From Maylandia zebra (Eukaryota > Chordata > Actinopteri > Cichliformes > Cichlidae), in assembly GCF_041146795.1 (NCBI RefSeq), contig NC_135172.1:35883623-35947622 (forward strand): a stretch of DNA of 64,000 bases. The letters are read 5' to 3'. Position numbers and translations under genes: made by a program. This document shows positions 55,678 through 64,000 of the stretch, one piece after another (position 1 is the first letter of the stretch; every line of letters starts with the position of its first letter). The notes beneath the pieces are model-generated. The model had not been told where the DNA came from and did not search any database. It saw only the letters and a program-made list of their open reading frames with translations.

Positions 55678-55687
55678 CCACTTCCGG
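55678..55687 (-). promoter_or_regulatory. dpcd: ETS-type site in the dpcd promoter
   Basis: The minus strand reads CCGGAAGTGG, a full ETS/GABPA core, 26 bp upstream of the dpcd start codon. A second copy in the other direction, CCGGAAGT, lies at 55867-55874 on the plus strand, toward poll. Paired ETS sites are common in divergent housekeeping promoters. Confidence 0.6.
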
Positions 55688-55696
55688 ATTCAACCC

Positions 55697-55710
55697 GTAA
55701 CCAAAGCAAC
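55697..55710 (+). promoter_or_regulatory. dpcd: X-box (RFX-binding motif) upstream of dpcd
   Basis: GTAACCAAAGCAAC fits the X-box consensus GTNRCC-N(0-3)-RGYAAC at every constrained position, with a 2-nt spacer. It lies 45 bp upstream of the dpcd start codon. RFX factors drive ciliary genes through such boxes, which fits dpcd's ciliary role. Confidence 0.7.
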
Positions 55711-55859
55711 CGCGATAAGTACATTAAGCAAATTACAAAAGTATTTATATAATAGGTAAAAAATTATCAATGAATTTACTGGAATCAATTATTTTTTTCA
55801 ATCAAAACATAATATGTCACTTCGGGGATTATGATACATTTTAACAAAATTTAAATACT

Positions 55860-55941
55860 CGATGAACCGGAAGTAAAACGTTTAAATTGAACGTTGTCCG
55901 TCTTTTGACGTTCCTGTATGTATGGTTCCATGCGATCAGGG
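55860..55941 (+). promoter_or_regulatory. poll: Probable poll promoter and untranslated first exon
   Basis: A plus-strand ETS site (55867-55874) is followed about 65 bp later by a donor-like GGG|GTAAGA at 55941/55942. Acceptors TTTCCCAG (57058) and ACGTCACAG (57098) precede the poll start codon. This suggests an untranslated first exon here spliced to the coding exon at 57127. No transcript evidence was available. Confidence 0.4.
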
Positions 55942-57126
55942 GTAAGATCCAAAACATTAGAGTTTCAAGCGTTTAAAACAACTTTAAACATGCACTTATG
56001 CAGGGAAACTTTAGATTTTTTTTAAATTTAGTTTATATATATTGAGATAATACTACAATTGTAATAATCTAAATACTGATTTCTTGGCTATTGCTAACGT
56101 CAGCTTCAGCTAAAGATAGTGTACGATTTGCAGACTATCTGTCAAGAGTATCCATTGTACAGAGAGTAGTTTTAAAGCAGTAACTGTAAGAAAAATTTAT
56201 TTTCGTAGTAGGGGTTAAGAAAATTGACACACCAGTCAAATAGCAGTAGTGTAACGCGACAAAGTAATGGGGGACAGATGTCTTCTCACTGGAGTATTAT
56301 ATGCTACTTTGCATTTCAGAGTGAAGCATTGTACTGTACAAAATCTATGTGAGATTATAATGCTATTAAACTGCTACATAGCTGAAAGTTCATCCTACCA
56401 AACCCTTGAGCTTAACCCTTTAAATGTGTCTCACACACCAATGCATCATTAAGATCTCTTTAACAAAAAGTTCTGACCAGAATAAGATTTAAAATTTCTG
56501 CATCCTGTTATATGAAGCAATATTTGTTTTCTTTCAGACACATGAAATCTGAATAGATTTCCCTAACATTTTTGTGTAGTTATGTGCAGTATACACTCTG
56601 CCTGACTCTAAAGGGTTGTTGTTTGTGGGATTCCAAACAAGTGTGCTGTCAACGAGGAAGTTGCAGTGTCCTCTGGAGAACAAACGACACACTATCATCA
56701 CTCATGAGTGAAGGGTGCTTTTAAAGTGTCTTCTTCTGAAATGATCATTTATTGGCTTTTATAAATGCCAGTACTGATAACTCAGACAGCAGGCTTTGTG
56801 AAATGTGTACCATCAAACTAATTGCTCTAAAATTGCTGTTAAATTCAAAATATTAGAAAATTACTTAAATGTCTCTCATAATTGCAACATTTTTAGATGG
56901 GTTATACATTCCACTAAAGGACATGTTAAGGGAACAATAAATTACTTGACATTTCCACACACTAAATTAAGTCCATTTTCTCATGTCAGCAAACTGGACT
57001 GAATCACTGTTAAAATTATTTTACTTTACTTTTTTCCAAATATGTGTTTGTTTCCCAGCTTTAGACTGCAGTGTTATAATTCTCTCTTACGTCACAGGCC
57101 ACTTGCTCCTCCTATCACCAGAAAAG

Positions 57127-60100
57127 ATGGAGCCTCGTCATGGTATCATGAAAGCTTTTTCTAAAGTCAAAAGGGCAAAAGTGCTACAGGGGAAGGATGC
57201 ACCCCCACTGAAGAAGACAGCAGATGACTGTGATGTCACAGGTGGTTACAGTGTTTGCACGCATGCGTCCACATTACAGAAAGAGTGATTTATTTATTTT
57301 TTTTTTTTTTAAATGGAGCACAACATAGAAAAAATATAAATAAGGCTGCATTACATTAAGAGAGAAATGAATACTGTGCCAGAATGCAAAATATTTGTTT
57401 ACTGGGATTGTTTTAACATTTTCTGCCTCAGGAAACACTTTTAATGGAGTGACGGTGTACCTTCTGCCTGCTGGAATAGGAAATGCCAGATGCCAGATTT
57501 TCCAAAGACAAATTCAGCAGAATGGGGGACGAACAGAGAGTTCACTGTGTCCCGGTGTCACTCATGTTGTTGTGGACGACAATGTGGACAGCGAAAGGGC
57601 TCTGCGCCTGCTGAAAGTAAATTGTATGCCCTCTGGAGTCCAACTGGTAAAATGTACCTGGCTGAGCTTGTGCATTAGTGAGAAACAGCTGCTAGATATA
57701 GCCAGCTACAGCCTTCTTTCACCCAAGAGGTTTGTGATCTAAAAATGCTTTCTTTGAAAGTTAAAGGTAAAATTGTACTCCTGCTGCATGAATATCCCAA
57801 GATATTCTCACAAGCATTAGAAAATGTGTATCAGCTTATTTGTACTTTACATTTACCTCGTTGACAGTAATATATGTTTTAAGCTTTGTATTGTAATGAC
57901 ATTTTATGTTCTATCCACTTAGTGACTCTGAAACAAAGCACGAAGAAATTAAAAAAGAGTCACTAAATATCAAACCTGATGCAGAAACTCTGATCGAGCC
58001 AGTGACTGATCAAGAGGAGAACACAGAAATGGTAAACTTCCAGATCATGTTGAAAACATTGTTTTGCAGCTTCTTGGTGCATTTCAGTCTTTCAGTTAGT
58101 AATCATTTGGAGCAGTCAGGGGAAAAAGTTTAGACCCCAAACGCAAGAAACAGAAACAGTTATTTTACATTACATCCTGCCCTCAGACAGTCCCAGACAG
58201 CAAAGAGGAAGTGCGGGGAGAAGAAGACGGCGTCTCTCAGAGTGATCTGGAAGCTCTCATCACTGGCCAGCACCCCAAAGAGGAGACTCCTGGCCCCAGC
58301 CTCTCCCTTGGTCCAGATACTGCTGCTCAGAAGCCAGTATCGGGGAAGTGGGTCTGTGCCCAGTCCTCTCAGTCCAAAAGTAATAACTTCAACAAGCACA
58401 TCACAGACAAACTTGAATTGCTGGCCAAGGCCTACACGCATCAGGGGGACAAGTGGAGGGCGCTGGGCTACTCCAAGGCTGTCAACGCACTGAAAAGCTA
58501 CCATAAACCCGTTACATCATATCAGGTAGCCTTACCCAGATACTTTAAATGCAATGTTTAGATTGCTGATTACCTGCATATGTCATTGTGTACTGTAAGT
58601 TTTATCTTCTGTGATAATACAAGGACTGTCTAGCTTTTTTTTTTTTTTTTTAATTACATTTTTTCCCATTGGTCTCAGGAAGCTTGTCAGATCCCAGGAA
58701 TAGGAAAACGCATGGCTGACAAAATTGAAGAGATTATGGAGAGCGGTCATTTGCGGAAGCTTGATCACATCGGTGAGGCTGTGCCAGTGCTGGAGCTTTT
58801 CATGAACATCTGGGGTGCTGGAACTAAAACTGCACAACTGTGGTACCAACAGGTGAAAACTCACATATTAGTATAGGAGATTGAAGTACAAAGATTGTAC
58901 CCCGCACAAAAAGTTGTTAGTGAATTATGTTGTCTGTGTCTTTTCTGTCTTACAATATGTTTTACAACACAGTGATATGATATTGACTTCTATTTCATGA
59001 AATATAAGGTAACAGAAAGGCGTTTAAGATTGAAATTTTGGGCTATAGCCTGAAAAATGAAACAACCTGACTGATATGGTGGTAAAATTTCTGCCGCACT
59101 GGTATTGCTGCACATATTGACTGATTGCAGTGCAGAACTACAGAAGATTTAAGATAATGTAAAAACAGTGTTGCCATTAGACAGTTTGTCTACAAAGAGC
59201 TTTGGAATTTATTTTTCAACAACACAGTCATTGCATTTTCTCATAAATCTGTTAATAAAATAACAAATTCTGGTGAAAATGTGAGCTACAATATGTATTG
59301 TTATACCATTATTGGGTTTTCTAAACTGTAAAATTACTCACTTATGAGATGTCAGTTTTACTACGCCAAAGTTCTTTTAAAAATTCTCCCTGGCTATACT
59401 CTGGACTCTGTATAATTAGCAGCTTCAGTCAAATGAAATCCGTATCATTTTACTCCTCCATACGATATTTATTAAAGGTACAGCTGTGACTAGGAATTCA
59501 AGTGGGTTCATCCTAAACTCTGATGTAACAGTACAGTGGGTTGAAATTAGTTACTAAGAAATGCTGTAGTTTACTAAACTACAGCATTTTGATCTGACTG
59601 AGGGGGAAAAAACAGTTGTATCCAGGTGAGACCATGTGATTGTTTATCTGCTTCCATGACTTCAGCTGGAAGGTGTGCCAGGCTTCAAAATAATATCAGA
59701 TTTAATGACTCATGAATCAATTTTACCGGAACAAGGTTCCAGGAAACACTGAATCTCAAGCCACTTTCATTCTTGGCTGTGAATGTCTTTAATTTTATTC
59801 TAGTTTATTCTAATTTTATTAATAATTAGAATTTTAAAAAATCAGTAAGCAAATGCCAGCATAACAGTTTTTTTTTCTTAAAAATGTCATTTTGCCTTTC
59901 AGGGATTTCGTACTTTGGAGGATATCCATACAAAAGCCCACCTGACAAACACTCAGAAAATAGGACTCAAGCACTACAATGACTTTCTAGACCGAATGCC
60001 CAGAGAAGAAGCAGGAGCCATAGAAAAAGTGGTAATGCATCTTCATCTGTCACATTAAGAGCATGTATAATTTAGTGATGATGACTGAAATATCTTTATT

Positions 60101-61319
60101 TCTTTCACCACTCTAATATGTTTAGTCAAGTTTAAACAGAGTTGAGATATCTGAATAAGATTTGCTTCTTTAACCATCAGAAATGTAGAAAGAGGGTCTG
60201 AAGAAGGAAAAAGCTTGTGTCAGCTTTCCTTGACTGCTTGATGATGGAAAAACCAGACTGCCTTTTCACGAAGTAGAGCATCCCAAAGGGGAAAAGTAAA
60301 TCCTTAAACTTGCTGCATCTTAAGTTAGCCAGATACCTGTTCGCTCCAGAGCGTTAAGTACAACGCTAGTTGTTTTCATATTGTATTACTTAGATTTTCT
60401 TTTTCCTACAAAGCTGCCAGATAGAGCGTGCATATTAGATAGATGGCTAAAGCATGTGTGCTCCCTTGAGCTTGTCAAAATTATATGCGATGCCTTAGCA
60501 AGGCTACCTCCCAGTATTTGGCTGGGAACAGGTAAAAACTTTCTTTTTTTGCCAGTAAACATACAAAAACAAGCAAATGTGAAAAAAACAACACACAAAA
60601 ATATCAGCATGCCAATAAGAAGTGGAATGTTTTTGCAGGTAACAGCGTTTGTGCTTTATTAACGGTCTTTTCCATGCATGTGCAGGTGAGGGATGCTGCA
60701 CAAGCCATCGACCCTGGCCTAGTGGCAATAGCATGTGGCTCCTATCGTCGGGGAAAAGCCACATGTGGAGATGTTGATGTACTTATATCTCACCCTGATG
60801 GCAGGTCCCACAGGGGCATTTTTACTAAAGTCTTACAGACACTCCGTGACAGTGGTAAGCATCATTTTTGTTGATGGGAAAAACTTAAGCATGTATTTTA
60901 TTTTATTTTATTTTTTTTTAATAAAAATCTCTTTATTTCTGACCTGTTTACTTTAAGGGTTTTTAACTGATGACCTGGTGAGCCACGAGGAGAACGGTGA
61001 GCAGAAGAAATACATGGGTGTGTGCCGTTTGCTGGGGCATGACCAACGCCATCGCAGGCTGGATATCATCATAGTGCCCTACAATGAGTTTGCTTGTGCT
61101 CTGATGTATTTCACTGGTTCGGCACACTTTAACCGTTCAATGAGAGCCTTGGCAAAGACAAAAAGAATGAGCCTATCAGAGCACTCCCTGAACAAAGATG
61201 TGGTACGTCAAGGAAGTGTGAAGGTGCATGGTGGCACTCCACTTCCCACACTGACAGAGAAAGATGTTTTTAGCCTTTTGGGCATACCCTACAGAGATCC
61301 CCATGAAAGGGACTGGTGA
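57127..61319 (+). CDS. poll: DNA polymerase lambda (8 coding exons)
   Basis: A nuclear family X polymerase that fills gaps in base excision repair and non-homologous end joining. Coding exons are 57127-57241, 57432-57729, 57923-58031, 58187-58525, 58679-58852, 59903-60031, 60686-60854 and 60958-61319. All phases join to give 564 aa against about 575 in human. Residues ~39-137 are the BRCT domain ([27 protein letters not shown]), followed by an acidic Ser/Pro-rich linker. The 8-kDa lyase region has the helix-hairpin-helix IPGIGKRM and the Schiff-base lysine at 302 in ADKIEE. The palm has the metal-binding pair Asp417 and Asp419 in CGDVDVL and the third Asp480 in RRLDIII, then [12 protein letters not shown]. 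It ends RDPHERDW like other vertebrate members. The start ATG is the first in the frame after the predicted splice acceptor. It is divergent from dpcd. Confidence 0.96.
58853..59902. other. poll intron 5 with a perfect 15-bp palindrome
   Basis: A 1-kb AT-rich intron with no recognised mobile element. At 59559-59589 the arms AAATGCTGTAGTTTA and TAAACTACAGCATTT flank a single C. Confidence 0.7.
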
Positions 61320-61375
61320 TGATTTGACGATCAGCTTATGGTTTTATAGAAAAATAATTATGATGATAAGGAATA

Positions 61376-61649
61376 GGCAGCACGGTGGCACGGTGGTTAG
61401 CACTGTTGCCGCACAGCAAGAAGGTCCTGAGTTCAATTCCACCATCAGGCCGGGGTCTTTCTGTGTGGAGTTTGCATGTTCTCCCCATGTCTGCGTGGGT
61501 TCCCTCCGGGTACTCCGGCTTCCTCCCACCGTTGGCCCTGCGACAGACTGGCGACCTGTCCCGCCTCTCGCCCTATGACAGCTGGGATTGGCTCCAGCAC
61601 CCCCCGCGACCCTGAAAAGGATAAGCGGTAGCGAATGGATGGATGGATG
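61376..61649 (+). mobile_element. tRNA-derived SINE (DANA/V-SINE-like) in the poll 3' UTR
   Basis: The element starts GGCAGCACGGTGGCACGGTG and has an A-box-like TGGTTAGCAC and B-box-like GAGTTCAATTCC. It runs through the conserved core GTTTGCATGTTCTCCCCATG and ends in ATGG repeats. A 14-bp direct repeat GATGATAAGGAATA flanks it exactly (61362-61375 and 61650-61663), showing retrotransposition. It lies 57 bp after the poll stop codon and before the likely polyadenylation signal. Confidence 0.85.
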
Positions 61650-62093
61650 GATGATAAGGAATAATGATTATTGGACTCAAACAATTTTAAGTATATTTTA
61701 CAGGTCCTTAGATTATACAAGAGCCCTATTTGACTTGAATGCTAATTCATATTTTGCAAATTAAAGAATGGTGGTAGTCCAAACTTATAAAAAGCTAAAG
61801 CTTGTTTGTTGCCTGTGTTTAGCTCCAAAATGTCTGTGGCTACTGCACAAAATTGAATATTCTTGTTTGAACCAGGAGTGTTTTTGGTGTGAGGTGGCAG
61901 TGGTAACTTAAAAGTGTGAAATTTAAACAACAACGGTGATCTAATACTGGCAGAAGAGGTTTTAGAGGCTTGTAAATTCAGAAAAAAATGTGGGATAAGT
62001 GCCACTGAGTGAAGTGACCTTCAGTTCATGTCAGGAGGATGTTGAATGTTTTAAGTATTTTTTTTTTAAAAATTACAGATGATAACAGAATGT

Positions 62094-62099
62094 AATAAA
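62094..62099 (+). terminator. poll: Likely poll polyadenylation signal (AATAAA)
   Basis: The canonical AATAAA lies about 780 bp after the poll stop codon, followed by the GT- and T-rich run TTGTTTGTCTGTCTTTCTTT about 15 bp on. The 3' UTR would include the SINE. Confidence 0.6.
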
Positions 62100-62323
62100 A
62101 GATTACACGACTTGTTTGTCTGTCTTTCTTTCTTTAACATATATATTTATTTATTTTAGAACTAAGAAGTCCTGGTTAGAGTATTCACTAGTTAAGTGTT
62201 GTAGAGTTTTTGAACTTTGTTACAACGTAGAACCTCTCTCCCATCACTTTTATCACTTCAAAAAGGCCAAATAAAGGGAACGACTAACAAAAACACAGAC
62301 GTTTTTATTTTGCTGTTGAGAAG

Positions 62324-63621
62324 TAGTGATGGGACGTTCTGTATCGAGGCTTCGGAGCGTGTGTCGAGTAATGGAGGGGGCGTTTCCGCGAAGCGCGTAT
62401 CGAGGCTTGCTTCATTTATGGGAGGAGCTGAAAATGATGACGTCCGAAGCCTCGCTGCCCGGCTGTACCACGTGACTGGTTCATGAAGCGGTTCGAACTT
62501 TGCCGCGAGATATGACAGCGATATAAACCCCTCAGACTACATTCAAAAATGTGGGTGTTTGATGGAGAGTTGTTAGTGAGAGTTTGGAGACAGTTTGGAG
62601 GTTTATGAGAGTGAGGAGAGAAAGTCAGGAGAGAATGGAGCCAGCTAAGAAGAGGAGGATGTCCTCCCCTGTGTGGGAACATTTTGATCTTATTCCTCCC
62701 AACAAGGTATGTAAATTTCTACAGAAGATGTATTTCCATGATACTGATGGTGCAATACAATTTATGTTGAGCTGTCTTGACTTTTGTACAAGGTGAAGTG
62801 TTTGCTATGTGCCAGGGAGCTGGGATATAACAACAACACCTCATCCATGCTTAGGCACTACAGAGCTTTGCATGAGAATAAGGGGGACACCGATTGTGGA
62901 GCAAGACCAGGTGAGCCATCAAATGCAGTGATAATATAGGATGCAGTAATGTTACTAAATGATATAACAATATTATACAACTGTTATAAGTTACGTGTGT
63001 GATATTTATATTTGTGCTTTATCTTTATTGTCTTTCCTCAGGAGAACAATCTCAAATAGATGAAGACCTGGTCAGCATGGTGATTGAGGACTCCCAGCCA
63101 TTTAGCATTGTGGAGGACAAAGGATTCAAAAGATTTGTTAAATCATTAAATCCCAGCTATGTTCTCCCCACTAAAAAGGTCGTAAAAGCAGTGAAAATTT
63201 AGTTTTTACAGAATAAAATGTGAACAGGCAGGACTGAGGCTCAAAGCCTCAGTGTGTAGCTGTCCATACCTCAACGTTACAAAAGCACAACTACTGTCCA
63301 CACCCCAACCACACCTCACCTCACAGTAAATGATCATTTCCATTTCAAGCATTTCCAAATAATCATTTCCCATACTGCCAGTATAAATATACACAGTGTA
63401 CTGCCATCACTACAATATACATGTTTTACACACTCCTTTTGTTGTTGACATTTACAGGCTGTGTGCAAAATGCCACACTCTTCAAATTCATGCCAGCTAT
63501 TATTTTTACGTCCAGTAGGTGTCCTGCTAGAGCAAATGAAGCTTCATGAAGCTTCGCGTTGGGGTGAACCAATTGGATGAAAAGCTTCAGTGCTTCATGG
63601 GGCTTCATCTGCCCATCACTA
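62324..63621 (+). mobile_element. Internally deleted hAT transposon (1298 bp)
   Basis: The ends TAGTGATGGG and CCCATCACTA are inverted repeats, and TTGAGAAG occurs exactly on both sides (62316-62323 and 63622-63629), the 8-bp duplication of hAT elements. Subterminal GAAGC/GCTTC words repeat near both ends. Inside is the start of a ZBED-type transposase gene; the catalytic and dimerisation parts are missing, so it depends on enzyme supplied elsewhere. Confidence 0.92.
62607..63202 (+). pseudogene. Truncated hAT transposase with BED zinc finger
   Basis: Three exon-like segments join in frame: about 62607-62706, 62793-62910 and 63042-63202, with donors GTATGT and GTGAGC. The first opens MRVRRESQERMEPAKKRRMS and leads to SSPVWEHFDLIPPNK, the entry to the BED finger. 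The second supplies the zinc ligands CLLC and HYRALH. The third has SMVIEDSQPFSIVEDKGF and LNPSYVLPT, conserved at the start of hAT transposases. The text then ends at a stop at 63202 with the RNase H-like core and C-terminal dimerisation region deleted. It could still encode a DNA-binding fragment of about 125 aa. Confidence 0.8.
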
Positions 63622-63629
63622 TTGAGAAG

Positions 63630-64000
63630 AACTTGGCTGTTCCGAAGGTATGTTCCCACGAAACTGAGACGTTAACCCAGGATCATAACAACCCCATGCA
63701 CGGGAGACGCACCGATTAGTGATTGGCCAGACTCTTCCCATCTGGCTGGGACTGTCCAATCGCTGGTCAATCCGCAAAACCAGTTATGATCCACAGCACC
63801 GAACGCCCATCACGTTGCGCACATGCAACTTATAGAGGTGACCACGCCACACCCAGGTGACCGAAGCGGAGTGCCTGAGCTAGGGAACGGCTTGTATAAC
63901 AGCTGTATCAGTCAGTGGCACCGACAGCAACCAGTTGCGTTAGCATCGTTTTTTTGTAATGCCCAGTACGCAAAGGAGGCGGTGCTTACAGCGGCCTCGC
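63630..64000. other. Unassigned GC-richer end of window
   Basis: This stretch has a higher GC content, several CCAAT-type motifs on both strands (GATTGGCC near 63722, CCAATCGC near 63756) and no open frame I recognise. It could be the promoter of a gene beyond the window or the edge of another repeat. Confidence 0.4.

Overview
The window looks like teleost fish nuclear DNA, probably a percomorph such as a cichlid. Coding exons are short and split by GT-AG introns. The interspersed repeats are fish types (Tc1-like, hAT, Harbinger-like, DANA/V-SINE-like), and the four recognisable proteins are vertebrate. No bacterial, plasmid or CRISPR features were seen.

Layout. (1) Positions 1-5430 are noncoding with a few repeat fragments. 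(2) Positions 5431-19290 (+) hold a complete 12-exon GLUT-family sugar/urate-type transporter of 513 aa, closest to SLC2A9 and probably the fish-specific paralogue slc2a15b. Its introns carry a nearly intact Tc1-like transposon (10747-12351), a Harbinger-like MITE (7298-7999) and a small hAT MITE. (3) Positions 19.4-46.7 kb are a gene-poor stretch of about 27 kb. It contains relic Tc1 and hAT elements, a nested repeat at 35.6-36.6 kb, and several stretches that look like candidate regulatory elements of the next gene. (4) Positions 46702-49693 (+) are a complete five-exon FGF8-type growth factor (217 aa, probably fgf8b). (5) Positions 52257-55652 (-) are dpcd, six exons and 203 aa. A Tc1 relic lies in its first intron, and an X-box (RFX site) and an ETS site lie just upstream of its start. 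(6) Positions 57127-61319 (+) are poll (DNA polymerase lambda), eight coding exons and 564 aa, with a tRNA-derived SINE in its 3' UTR. (7) Positions 62324-63621 are an internally deleted hAT transposon that keeps a BED zinc finger and a perfect 8-bp target duplication. The last ~370 bp are unassigned.

The order fgf8 - dpcd - poll matches, as far as I recall, the mammalian FGF8-FBXW4-DPCD-POLL neighbourhood (human 10q24). FBXW4 is not visible between fgf8b and dpcd here. dpcd and poll are divergent and may share a promoter region; fgf8b and dpcd converge. The transporter and the gene-poor interval are reasonably read as part of the fgf8b regulatory landscape, but that is inference: conservation could not be measured here.
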